Origin: Nioella sp964229645
Lineage (GTDB): Bacteria; Pseudomonadota; Alphaproteobacteria; Rhodobacterales; Rhodobacteraceae
DNA: 64,000 nt
Reading direction: 5' to 3'
Assembly: GCF_964229645.1 (NCBI RefSeq)
Contig: NZ_CAXREX010000163.1
Location: 1-64,000, forward strand
Shown here one piece after another: positions 44,724-53,250 of the stretch. A model generated the notes under the pieces. It saw only the letters and a list, made by a program, of their open reading frames with translations. It did not search any database and was not told the DNA's origin. The position numbers were made by a program, and so were the translations under genes. How positions within the stretch are numbered: the first letter of the stretch is position 1; every line of letters begins with the position of its first letter.

Positions 44724-45713
44724 ATGGTCACCCTCTTGAATGGCGTTCCCCGCCAGCCGAAGAGATTTGTCTTTGTGCTGATGGACCAGTTCACCATGCT
44801 CAGCTTCGCTGGCGCGGTCGATGCGCTGCGGATCGCCAACCGGATCGGGGGCGGCAAGCTCTACGATATCAAATATGCCGGTGAAGGGGGCGAGGTCGTT
44901 GCCTCCAGCGCCAATTGCCGGATCGCGCTGGATCTCGATCTCGATGAACTGGAGCGCGAGGACACGGTCATTCTGTGCGGCGGTGTCGATGTGCAGAAGG
45001 CCACCTCGAAGCGGCTGATCAACTGGCTGCGGCGTGAGGCTCGCCGGGGTGTGGCCATGGGCGCGCTCTGCACGGCAGGCTACGCGCTGGCCAAGGCCGG
45101 GCTTCTCGATGACCGCCGCGCGACGATCCACTGGGAAAACCAGGACAGCTTTTCCGAGGAATTCGAAGAAGTCCGCCTGACCAAATCGGTCTTCGTGATA
45201 GACGGCAACCGGATGACCACGGCGGGCGGCACGGCGTCGATCGACCTGATGCTGACACTGATTGCCACGGATCACGGCGAGGAACTGGCCAGCCAGGTTG
45301 CCGACCAGATGATCTATACCTCGATCCGCACCGACCAGGATACGCAACGCCTGTCGATCCCGACCCGGATCGGCGTGCGTCACCCCAAGCTGAGCCAGGT
45401 CATCCGGATGATGGAACAGAACCTCGAAGAGCCGATCAGCCCCTCGATCCTCGCCCAAGAGGTCGGCATGTCCACGCGACAGCTGGAACGGCTGTTCCGC
45501 CGCTATCTCAACCGCAGCCCAAAGCGCTATTACATGGAATTGCGGCTACAGAAGGCGCGCAACCTGTTGATGCAGACCGACATGAGCGTGATCAACGTGG
45601 CGCTGGCCTGCGGATTCGCCTCCCCGTCGCATTTTTCGAAATGCTACCGGGCGCATTACGACACCACCCCCTACCGGGAACGTGGAACGCAGGGCGCCAA
45701 GGCGCATAGCTGA
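44724..45713 (+). CDS. GlxA-family transcriptional regulator (DJ-1/PfpI + AraC HTH)
   Basis: 329 aa. The N-terminus (about 12-190) is a DJ-1/PfpI-like ligand domain with the nucleophile elbow region GALCTAGYALAKAG. The C-terminus (about 220-320) is an AraC/XylS domain with two helix-turn-helix motifs, LAQEVGMSTRQLERLFRRYL and VALACGFASPSHFSKCYRAH. Related regulators sense choline, carnitine or arginine catabolism, but the target here is unknown because no adjacent catabolic genes share its strand. Its TGA is immediately followed by the stop of the opposing gene. Confidence 0.9.
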   Translation: MVTLLNGVPRQPKRFVFVLMDQFTMLSFAGAVDALRIANRIGGGKLYDIKYAGEGGEVVASSANCRIALDLDLDELEREDTVILCGGVDVQKATSKRLINWLRREARRGVAMGALCTAGYALAKAGLLDDRRATIHWENQDSFSEEFEEVRLTKSVFVIDGNRMTTAGGTASIDLMLTLIATDHGEELASQVADQMIYTSIRTDQDTQRLSIPTRIGVRHPKLSQVIRMMEQNLEEPISPSILAQEVGMSTRQLERLFRRYLNRSPKRYYMELRLQKARNLLMQTDMSVINVALACGFASPSHFSKCYRAHYDTTPYRERGTQGAKAHS

Positions 45714-45980
45714 TCAGGTCTGCCGGGTCCGCCCCATGCGCCCGCCCCTGCGTTTCGCGGCGGGCGGCCTGTCCAGACCTTCGCGCAGCACGGCACTCAT
45801 CGGGTGGTCGGGGGCGTCCCTACCGTAGCGCTCGATCAGCGCAGCGATATGGGGCACCGGGTCGGGGTCTGCGAGGCTCAGCGCCCAATCCATGAAGATC
45901 GAACGGCATTCACCATCTGTGATCCCATCGATTCGGTAGGACTCACGGATCAGACCCTTGGGGTCGCTTGCGTCTTTCAT
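45714..45980 (-). CDS. Conserved small protein of unknown function
   Basis: 88 aa from the ATG at 45980, whose A is shared with the glnE TGA (TGATG). An acidic N-terminal half with LIRESYRIDGITDGECRSIF leads to a strongly basic tail (AAKRRGGRMGRTRQT). No membrane or signal segment. I do not recognise a domain. Coupling to glnE suggests it is translated with it, and it ends against the GlxA gene stop with no intervening base. Confidence 0.6.
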   Translation of the reverse strand: MKDASDPKGLIRESYRIDGITDGECRSIFMDWALSLADPDPVPHIAALIERYGRDAPDHPMSAVLREGLDRPPAAKRRGGRMGRTRQT

Positions 45981-48775
45981 CACGGCTGCTCCAGTTGCGG
46001 CGGGGTCGCCAGGGCCGTGTCGATGATAGCCGCGCATTGGGCGCGCAGGCTCTCCGATTTTGCGGCCAGATCGGCACTGTCTGCGACATCGGCCTCACGC
46101 GCGATGAACGCACGCCCGCCTTGCCCGATCTCTTCGAGGTCCAGCCTGCGATCGGTCAGAAGGCGCGTGGCGTGGTTGAGCCGCCCGTAAAGGTGATGCG
46201 CATTGGCCAGAACGCGCGCGTCGTCCGGTCCGATCCAGCCAAGCGATACGCCCGATTCCAGTTGCCCCGTCACATCACGCGCGGGCACCCCCGCGATGAG
46301 GGCGGCGGTTTCGGCCAAAAGCTCGATATCCTTCATCCGCCCCGGCCCCTCCTTGGCATCCAGACCCTCGCCCACGCGGCCCGCCGCGGCCAGTCTGTCG
46401 CGCATGTCCTGTGCATCGGCCACGACTTTCGCGGGGTCGCGCGATGTGGTCAGCACGTCCATGCGGATGGCCTCGACATCCGACATGAGGCTGGCATCGC
46501 CCGCCACGGGGCGCGCGCGCGTCAGGGCCAGGTGTTCCCAGGTCCAGGCTTCGGTCATCTGGTAATGACGGAAGCTTTCCAGCGAGGTCGCAACAGGACC
46601 CTGCCGGCCCGATGGCCGCAGTCGCATATCGACATCGTAAAGCTTGCCCTCGCCCGTGGGGGCCGTCAGCGCGGTGATCAGCGTCTTGGTGGCCTTGGCA
46701 AACCAGCCGCGCGGGTCGAGCGGACGCGGCCCGTCGGTAAAGTCGGTATCACCGGGATCGTAGATGACCAGCAGATCGAGATCGGAGCCCGCCGTGAGCC
46801 GCCCGGCCCCAAGGCTGCCCATGGCCACGACCGCTCCGCCGCGCCCCGGTGCGGGGCCGTGGCGACGCGCGGCTTCAGCGCAGACACGCGGCCAGAGCGC
46901 AGACAGGATCACCTCGGCCAGCATCGAGTATTCCGCACCGGCCTCCTCGGCATGGATCAGGCCGCGCAAATGATGCACGCCCACGCGGAAATGCCATTCC
47001 TTCAGCCAGCGGCGCGCGGCATTGAGAACGCCTTCGTAGTCGAGCCCGTCAAGTTCGGCCTCCAGATGCGCATCTAGATGCGCCCGATCAGGCCAACCGG
47101 CAAAGAAATCGCCCCCGATCACCGCGTCGAGAACGCCAGAGTTGCGAGACAGGTAGCGCGACAGCCCCGGAGCCGTGCCGCAGATATCGACGATCAAGTC
47201 CACCAGGGGCGGATTGGCCTGAAATAGTGAGAAGAGTTGAACACCAGCCGGTAAGCCCTTGAGAAACCCATCAAAATTCCCAAGCGCCTCTTCCGGGCGG
47301 GCGGTGGCGGCGAACCGGGCGAGCAGATCGGGCTTCAACCGCGCGAAGATGGCCTGCCCACGGGCCGAGCGCAGGGCCGGGTAGCCGGGCCAACGGGCAA
47401 CGATTTCTTCCGCCTTTTCCGAGAGTTGCGGGGCCTCGGTGGCAGTTTCCTCGGGCTTGAAGAACGGCTCGCACAGGGCCTCGACCTCGACCAGCCGCCC
47501 CCGGAGATCGGCGCGAAACGCCTTCACGTCGCTTTCGCCGCAGAAATGGGCCAGCCGCTCGATCCCCTCTGGCGCATTCGGCAGGGCATGGGTCTGGGCA
47601 TCGTTGATCATCTGCACCCGGTGCTCGATCTCCCTGTGCAGGCGGTAGTGCCGGATCAGCTTCTCTGCCGTCTCGCCCGCAATCCAGCCTTTATGTGCAA
47701 GCACGTCGAGCGCGGGCACCGTGCCCCGGCACCGCAGGTCAGGGTCGCGACCGCCAGAGACGATCTGGCGGGTCTGGGCGAAGAACTCGATTTCGCGGAT
47801 GCCACCCGCGCCGAGCTTCATGTTATGCCCTTCCAGCGTGATCGGGCCGTGCAAGCCTTTGTGACGCCTTATCTTTTCCCGCATCTCGTGGGTATCTTGT
47901 ATGGCCGCGAAATCCAGGTGCTTGCGCCAGACGAAGGGGGTGAGCGTATCCAGGAACCGTTCACCCGCCTTGATGTCGCCCGCGCAGGCGCGCGCCTTGA
48001 TATAGGCCGCGCGTTCCCAGTTGCGGCCTTCGGCCTCGTAGTAGCGTTCTGCCGCCGCCATCGAGATGCAGACCGGGGTGACAGAGGCATCGGGCCGCAG
48101 GCGCAGATCGGTTCGGAAAACATATCCATCCCCGGTCACATCCGACAGGGCCGCCGCCATGCGGCGCGTGACCTTGATGAAACTCGCCCGCGCGTCCATT
48201 TCATCGCCCGGTTCATAGCGCGTTTCATCGAAAAGCATGATGAGGTCGATGTCGGAGGAATAGTTCAGCTCGCCCGCACCCATCTTGCCCATGGCAAGCG
48301 CCACCATGCCTGCGCCGGTGGCCGCATCCTCTTCGGTCGCGCCGGGAATCTTGCCGCGCCGGATTTCCGCACCCACGAGTTCACGCAGGGCCACGTCCAC
48401 CGCCGCATCGGCGAAGTCGGTCAACAGCCCCGTGACCTTTTCCAGCGGCCAGACGCCGCCGAGGTCAGCCAGGGCCGCGTAAAGCGCCACGCGCCGCTTG
48501 AGCCGTCTCAGCCCCGGTGCCAGATCGGCGAGGGCCACGCTGCCCGTATCCAGCAAGAGCCCCCGGCGCACCTCGTCGGGATCCATCGTTAGGGCCTCGG
48601 TGATCCAGTCGCGCTCTTTTCCCATGAGGGACAGCAGATAGGGGCTGCATCCCCCTGTTCCCTCAATGAGCGGGCGCAAGTCCGGGGCAATCCCGGGCAG
48701 ATGCGCCAGGGCATCGGCGCCCCTGTCGCGGTCGTGGGGAATGGGATGGCGGGTCAGGTGCGAAGCGAAGCTCAT
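45980..48775 (-). CDS. glnE: Bifunctional glutamine synthetase adenylyltransferase/deadenylase
   Basis: 931 aa. GlnE adds or removes AMP from glutamine synthetase according to nitrogen and PII state. Both nucleotidyltransferase domains show metal-site Asp pairs: GAGELNYSSDIDLIMLFD in the N-terminal (deadenylase) half and GAGRLTAGSDLDLLVIYD in the C-terminal (adenylase) half. The flanking regulatory helical regions are intact and the length is normal. No Shine-Dalgarno is obvious at the ATG at 48775. Confidence 0.97.
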   Translation of the reverse strand: MSFASHLTRHPIPHDRDRGADALAHLPGIAPDLRPLIEGTGGCSPYLLSLMGKERDWITEALTMDPDEVRRGLLLDTGSVALADLAPGLRRLKRRVALYAALADLGGVWPLEKVTGLLTDFADAAVDVALRELVGAEIRRGKIPGATEEDAATGAGMVALAMGKMGAGELNYSSDIDLIMLFDETRYEPGDEMDARASFIKVTRRMAAALSDVTGDGYVFRTDLRLRPDASVTPVCISMAAAERYYEAEGRNWERAAYIKARACAGDIKAGERFLDTLTPFVWRKHLDFAAIQDTHEMREKIRRHKGLHGPITLEGHNMKLGAGGIREIEFFAQTRQIVSGGRDPDLRCRGTVPALDVLAHKGWIAGETAEKLIRHYRLHREIEHRVQMINDAQTHALPNAPEGIERLAHFCGESDVKAFRADLRGRLVEVEALCEPFFKPEETATEAPQLSEKAEEIVARWPGYPALRSARGQAIFARLKPDLLARFAATARPEEALGNFDGFLKGLPAGVQLFSLFQANPPLVDLIVDICGTAPGLSRYLSRNSGVLDAVIGGDFFAGWPDRAHLDAHLEAELDGLDYEGVLNAARRWLKEWHFRVGVHHLRGLIHAEEAGAEYSMLAEVILSALWPRVCAEAARRHGPAPGRGGAVVAMGSLGAGRLTAGSDLDLLVIYDPGDTDFTDGPRPLDPRGWFAKATKTLITALTAPTGEGKLYDVDMRLRPSGRQGPVATSLESFRHYQMTEAWTWEHLALTRARPVAGDASLMSDVEAIRMDVLTTSRDPAKVVADAQDMRDRLAAAGRVGEGLDAKEGPGRMKDIELLAETAALIAGVPARDVTGQLESGVSLGWIGPDDARVLANAHHLYGRLNHATRLLTDRRLDLEEIGQGGRAFIAREADVADSADLAAKSESLRAQCAAIIDTALATPPQLEQP

Positions 48776-48868
48776 GCATCAAGTGATGGCGGGCGGCATG
48801 GGCAAGGTCAATTGCTTGCGCGTCGCAGGGGAAGCAGGCAACAAGGGTCCCAGAACGGGAGACAAGAC

Positions 48869-49342
48869 ATGAGCAAGAGCCTCAAGCGCGTTATCCGGGC
48901 CCTCGAAGAGGCTGGGCTACCCGCTGATGTGATGGAGATGGACGGCAGCACTCGGACGGCCGTTGAAGCGGCCGATCAGGCGGGCTGCGAGATCGACCAG
49001 ATCTGCAAATCGGTGATCTTTCGCGGCGAAACCAGCGGCGAGGCGGTTCTGTTCATCACTGCAGGCGGCAACCAGGTGGATGCGGGCAAGGCCAGCGCGC
49101 TGGCGGGCGAGGCGCTTGGCAAGGCCGATGCGGGCCTCATCCGTGCGCAGACGGGGTTTGCCATCGGCGGTGTATCGCCCGTGGGTCATATAAACCCGAT
49201 CCGGGCCTGGTTCGACCCGCGCCTGTCGGATTTCGAGAAGGTCTACGCCGCGGCGGGCACGCCCCGCCACATCGTGCCTGTCGCCCCGGCCGACATCCTG
49301 CGCCTGACGGGGGCCAAGGTGGCGGAGTTCACGACCGACTGA
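48869..49342 (+). CDS. YbaK/EbsC-like aminoacyl-tRNA deacylase
   Basis: 157 aa with the editing-domain fold: ICKSVIFRG near the start, GNQVDAGKA in the middle and GFAIGGVSPVGH with the conserved Gly-Ser-Pro segment. Such proteins remove mischarged Ala or Cys from tRNA-Pro and related species. The particular substrate subgroup cannot be set by eye. GGGAG lies 7 bp before the ATG. It stands alone between glnE and the lpx cluster and converges on lpxB with 14 bp between stops. Confidence 0.85.
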   Translation: MSKSLKRVIRALEEAGLPADVMEMDGSTRTAVEAADQAGCEIDQICKSVIFRGETSGEAVLFITAGGNQVDAGKASALAGEALGKADAGLIRAQTGFAIGGVSPVGHINPIRAWFDPRLSDFEKVYAAAGTPRHIVPVAPADILRLTGAKVAEFTTD

Positions 49343-49356
49343 CCAGGGCCAGCCCG

Positions 49357-50526
49357 TCAGAGATGCGCCAGGACCGAGCGTGCCGCGCGCAGGCCCGGCT
49401 GCTCGCCCCCGGCCCCGATCCGATCCATCGTCACGGCCATCGCGTCCAGCTGAGCGGCGCGCGCGCCTTGGTCCGTCAGCAAGCGTTCCAGCGCAGGGAC
49501 AATCTTGTCGGCCTTGCAGTCCGGTGACAGGAAATCGGGTACATGGCGGGTATCAGAGACGAGGTTGACCAGCGTGACCGTATCAATCAGCGCAGCCCGC
49601 TTCATCAGGAAGAAGGACAGGCGGTTCATGTCGTAGGCCACGACCATCGGCGTGGCATTGGCCGCCAGTTCCAGCGACACGGTGCCCGAGGCCGCCAGCG
49701 CCACATCCGCCGCCCTGAAGGCCGCGCGCTTGTCGGCAATGTGGCTTTCGGGCGCTTCGGTGGGATCTAGAAGGATGGGCCGAACAGGCCAGCCTGCCAC
49801 GGCTTCCCGCAGGATCAGAGCCACGTGGGCCACCGTTGGCAACACCGCCTGAAGCCCCGGCACGCGCGCGGAAAGACCAGCCAGAACCTCACCGAAGACA
49901 GGCGCAAGGCGCGCAATCTCGCTGCGGCGCGACCCGGGCAACATCAGCAGAAGCGGGGCATCGGGGGCAATGTCATAGCGGGCGCGGAAATCCGCAGCCT
50001 CGGCTTCGCTCGCCACCGGTTCGCCTACCACCGGATGACCCACGAAATCGCAGGTCATGCCCGCGGCTTCCATGTAGGGTGGCTCGAAGGGCAGCAGAGC
50101 CAGGACGTGGTCTATGGATCGTGCCATCCTGGTCGCGCGGCCCGGGCGCCACGCCCAGACCGAGGGGGCCACGTAGTGCATGGTGCGGATATGGGGCGCG
50201 GTTTCGCGCACCTGCCGTGCCACGCGCAGGCAGAAATCGGGGCTGTCGATGGTCACAAGCGCATCGGGGTTCAAGGCAATGACCGCCTCGGCCGCCTGAC
50301 GCTTGCGCGCAAAGAGGTGGCGCAGCTTGGGCAGCACTTCGGCCAGCCCCATGACCGACAGTTCCTCCATCGGAAAGATGCTTTCCAGCCCCTCGGCCTT
50401 CATCAACGGCCCGCCGATCCCGTGAAAGATCACATCGGGGTTCAACGTCTTCACCCCTGCCATCAGCGCCGCCCCGAGCCGGTCGCCCGACGGTTCCCCG
50501 GCGATGAGGAAGAGGCTGAGCGTCAT
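49357..50526 (-). CDS. lpxB: Lipid A disaccharide synthase
   Basis: 389 aa GT19 glycosyltransferase. It joins 2,3-diacylglucosamine-1-phosphate to UDP-2,3-diacylglucosamine, releasing UDP. The N-terminal AGEPSGDRLGA, GIGGPLMKAEGL, YVAPSVWAWRPGRA and LPGSRRSEI blocks are diagnostic. The start overlaps the lpxI stop (ATGA). It is the last gene of the envelope cluster. Confidence 0.97.
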   Translation of the reverse strand: MTLSLFLIAGEPSGDRLGAALMAGVKTLNPDVIFHGIGGPLMKAEGLESIFPMEELSVMGLAEVLPKLRHLFARKRQAAEAVIALNPDALVTIDSPDFCLRVARQVRETAPHIRTMHYVAPSVWAWRPGRATRMARSIDHVLALLPFEPPYMEAAGMTCDFVGHPVVGEPVASEAEAADFRARYDIAPDAPLLLMLPGSRRSEIARLAPVFGEVLAGLSARVPGLQAVLPTVAHVALILREAVAGWPVRPILLDPTEAPESHIADKRAAFRAADVALAASGTVSLELAANATPMVVAYDMNRLSFFLMKRAALIDTVTLVNLVSDTRHVPDFLSPDCKADKIVPALERLLTDQGARAAQLDAMAVTMDRIGAGGEQPGLRAARSVLAHL

Positions 50527-51305
50527 GGCGCGGCCCAGAGCGTGATGCCCGCGGCCTCGCAGGCGTCGAGCGTGGCCTCACGATCCAGGATCAGCACTCC
50601 GCCAGCCCCGATCTCGATGCCAGACAGTCCGGCCTCGGCGGCCTTCATGATCGTCGCGGGGCCGATCACGGGCGTGTCCATGCGCAGGTCCTGGCCGGGC
50701 TTGGGCCGCTTGACCAGCACCCCGCCCGAGCCCGGCAGCGATACCCCGACGAAGCGCAGCATCGCGTCGGTGCCTTGCAGGGTCTCGATCCCGATCACCT
50801 GCCCCTTCGCGGCGATGGCACCCTGCCCCACATCGAGCGGTCCGAGCGCCTCCAGAACCGCACGCGCGCGCGCGGCATCGCGTGTTTGCGCGTCGGTCGG
50901 GTTTCCGCAGATCGGGCCTTCGGAGGCGGCTAGATCGGGCCGCAGGTCGAGCGCCCCCAGAACCTTGAAGCCCTGTTCCTCGAAAATCTCAGCAACGGTG
51001 CGCAGCAATGCGTCATCGCCCTGCATCATCGCGCCCGCCACGCGCGGCATCAGCGCCATGGTCTCGGCATCCATCAAAGAGGGATCGAAGGCCGGACGGC
51101 TAAGGGCCCCGGCGAAGGCCAGTTCCGCAATCCCTGCCGCCTTGAGGTCGGCAAAGAGCGTGCCTAGCCGTTCAAAGCGGGCCTCGATGACCGGCGTCTC
51201 CAGCGGATCGCTGTCAACACCGGCCAGCCGCACCAGATGGGCGGGCCCGGCCTGCAGCAACAGCCCCGGCAAACGCCCCGATCCGGCAATGATCGCGCGC
51301 GCCAT
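50523..51305 (-). CDS. lpxI: UDP-2,3-diacylglucosamine pyrophosphatase LpxI
   Basis: 260 aa. LpxI cleaves UDP-2,3-diacylglucosamine to lipid X and UMP and replaces LpxH in many alphaproteobacteria. The family pattern GSGRLPGLLLQAG at the N-terminus and FVGVSLPGSGGVLVKRPKPGQDLRMDTPVIG in the C-terminal half match. It sits between lpxA and lpxB, as in Caulobacter-type clusters, with a 4-bp gap to lpxA. Confidence 0.93.
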   Translation of the reverse strand: MARAIIAGSGRLPGLLLQAGPAHLVRLAGVDSDPLETPVIEARFERLGTLFADLKAAGIAELAFAGALSRPAFDPSLMDAETMALMPRVAGAMMQGDDALLRTVAEIFEEQGFKVLGALDLRPDLAASEGPICGNPTDAQTRDAARARAVLEALGPLDVGQGAIAAKGQVIGIETLQGTDAMLRFVGVSLPGSGGVLVKRPKPGQDLRMDTPVIGPATIMKAAEAGLSGIEIGAGGVLILDREATLDACEAAGITLWAAP

Positions 51306-51309
51306 CGGC

Positions 51310-52110
51310 TTAGCCCGGGGTCAGGAAAGACCGGTCGGTCTCGCCCATGATGAAAGTGACGATCTGCTGCACATGATCGGAATCGGGGCTTTCTTCGGAC
51401 AGGCGCCGGGCGCGGTCCATGAAGGTGCCCTCGCCCTGAGCCAGCTGCTGAAAGGCCGCGCGCAGCGCGGTGATCTCGGCCCGGTCGACACCGCGCCGCT
51501 TGAGACCCACCAGGTTCAGCCCATCGAGCTGCCCGCGCGGCCCCTGCACCAGCCCGTGCGGGATCACGTCATTGGTCACCATGGACAACGCGCCGATGAT
51601 GGCGCCTTGGCCGATGCGCACCCATTGGTGGATTCCGCAGAGCCCGCCGATGATCACGTCATCCTCGATGACGCAGTGCCCGGCCACGGCGGCGGAATTG
51701 ACCACGATCACCCGGTCGCCGACCTGGGCATCATGTGCGATATGACACCCGGCCATGAACAACCCGTCATCGCCTATTCGGGTTACACCACCCCCGCCCT
51801 CGGTGCCGCAGTTCATTGTGACATGTTCGCGGATACGGTTACGCTTGCCGATCACGAGGCGCGACTTTTCTCCCCGAAATTTCAGGTCCTGGGGAATCTC
51901 GCCGATGACGGCGAAGGAAAAGATCGTGGTTTCATCCCCGATCTCGGTCCGCCCGGTCACGACCGCATGGGGCTTGAGCACCACGCCGCGCCCAAGCACG
52001 ACCTCGGGGCCAACCACGCAGAAAGGCCCGATCTTGCAATCGGGGCCGATCACGGCCCCTGGTTCGATCACCGCCGATCCGTGGATCTCGGCGCTGGCAT
52101 CAATGGCCAT
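51310..52110 (-). CDS. lpxA: UDP-N-acetylglucosamine O-acyltransferase
   Basis: 266 aa from the ATG at 52110, preferred because GGAG lies 8 bp upstream; the GTG at 52119 overlapping the fabZ stop is the alternative. The first step of lipid A synthesis: transfer of a 3-hydroxyacyl chain from ACP to UDP-GlcNAc. The left-handed hexapeptide repeats (IEPGAVIGPDCKIGPFCVVG and onwards) and the catalytic His region HIAHDAQVGDRV are visible. Confidence 0.96.
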   Translation of the reverse strand: MAIDASAEIHGSAVIEPGAVIGPDCKIGPFCVVGPEVVLGRGVVLKPHAVVTGRTEIGDETTIFSFAVIGEIPQDLKFRGEKSRLVIGKRNRIREHVTMNCGTEGGGGVTRIGDDGLFMAGCHIAHDAQVGDRVIVVNSAAVAGHCVIEDDVIIGGLCGIHQWVRIGQGAIIGALSMVTNDVIPHGLVQGPRGQLDGLNLVGLKRRGVDRAEITALRAAFQQLAQGEGTFMDRARRLSEESPDSDHVQQIVTFIMGETDRSFLTPG

Positions 52111-52115
52111 TTGGC

Positions 52116-52586
52116 TCACTCCTCGGCGGGCAGGTCCATCATCGCGGTAAACTCGGCCTCACAGGCCAGTTCGCCTTCCACCTCGGCGCGACCCGAGAAT
52201 TTCCACACCTTGCCACCGGGCTTGCCGCGAAGCGCGGTCACATGCAGTTCCAGCACGTCACCCGGCCCCACCTTGCGGCGGAACTTCACCCCGTCGATGC
52301 CCATGAAGTAGACCAGCAGGTTCTTGTCGGCCAGGTCGGCCGACACGCCCACCATGATGGCTGCGGTCTGGGCCATGGCCTCGACGATCGTCACCCCGGG
52401 CATCACCGGCACGCCGGGGAAATGGCCCTGGAAATGCGGCTCGTTCATGGTGACGTTCTTGATGCCCACGGCGCTCTTGAACGGAACGATATCGCGCACC
52501 TTGTCGACCAGAAGGAACGGGTAGCGGTGCGGGATGAGCCGTTGGATCAGCTCGATATCGGCGGTGGTGGGCGTTTCAGCCGTCAT
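52116..52586 (-). CDS. fabZ: 3-hydroxyacyl-ACP dehydratase FabZ
   Basis: 156 aa hotdog-fold dehydratase of fatty-acid synthesis, sharing the 3-hydroxyacyl-ACP pool with LpxA and LpxD. HRYPFLLVD and the active-site GHFPGVPVMPGV (catalytic His) with the downstream Glu in VEAMAQTAAI are present. The stop is next to the lpxA start. In most Gram-negatives lpxD lies between ompH and fabZ; here it does not. Confidence 0.96.
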   Translation of the reverse strand: MTAETPTTADIELIQRLIPHRYPFLLVDKVRDIVPFKSAVGIKNVTMNEPHFQGHFPGVPVMPGVTIVEAMAQTAAIMVGVSADLADKNLLVYFMGIDGVKFRRKVGPGDVLELHVTALRGKPGGKVWKFSGRAEVEGELACEAEFTAMMDLPAEE

Positions 52587-52652
52587 GGGCAGCGGTCCTT
52601 CTTGTAATCCGCAATCGGGATAGCAACTCGGGCCCTGTCGGACAAGCGGCGG

Positions 52653-53243
52653 TTACGGGGCCGACTGGCCGAGCTGTTCGAGAATGGGCCGGTCTCCGCC
52701 GTCACCGAGCAGCGCGTCGATCCGCTCCAGCGCCGCTTCGGTGATATCCGCGCCTTCGGCGGCATAGAGCACCACGCGGGAATCGATGACGGCAGAAGCA
52801 CCACGGTCCTGCAACAGCTCGCGCAGGATCGGTGTCGTCAGTTCGATGAACGCCTGCCGGGCCCGGTCGGCCAGCGCCGTCAGCGTGCGCAACCTGGCAG
52901 ATTGGGCGGCTCGGATTTCCTCGACCCTCTGGTCGAATTCATCTGCCAGGGGGCGAAATTCCTCGGCGCTCATGGTGGCGCGCATCTCGGTCAACTGGCG
53001 CTCTTCTTCCAAAAGCGCGGTCTCGATTTCGCGGTTCTCGGCGGCAAGCTCGGCGGAAGCGGCTTCCAGTTCCTGCTGGACGCGCTGGCCGAAGAGCGAT
53101 TCCGCGAACACACGCTCCTGGTTGAGAATGACGACACCCGGCCCGTCGAGCTGGCCAAAGGAGAGCGGCTGAGCCCCGGCGGCCACCGTGGTCAGGCCAA
53201 GGGCCAGAACCAGAGCGGCGGCACGCCGGACGCAGAGCATCAT
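52653..53243 (-). CDS. OmpH/Skp periplasmic chaperone
   Basis: 196 aa from the ATG at 53243. A signal peptide (1-22, LTTVAAGAQ) is followed by the OmpH core: VVILNQERVFAESLFGQRV, then a long charged helical region (about 50-130) forming the tentacle arms. Skp trimers hold unfolded outer membrane proteins for BamA. It follows bamA by 7 bp. The ATG has a weak GGA upstream. Confidence 0.9.
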   Translation of the reverse strand: MMLCVRRAAALVLALGLTTVAAGAQPLSFGQLDGPGVVILNQERVFAESLFGQRVQQELEAASAELAAENREIETALLEEERQLTEMRATMSAEEFRPLADEFDQRVEEIRAAQSARLRTLTALADRARQAFIELTTPILRELLQDRGASAVIDSRVVLYAAEGADITEAALERIDALLGDGGDRPILEQLGQSAP

Positions 53244-53250
53244 GGATCCG

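Noticed and set aside
49825..52311. 828-codon plus-strand frame opposite lpxB-lpxI-lpxA
   Set aside because: It crosses several real minus-strand genes and their overlaps, which is expected for high-GC antisense noise.
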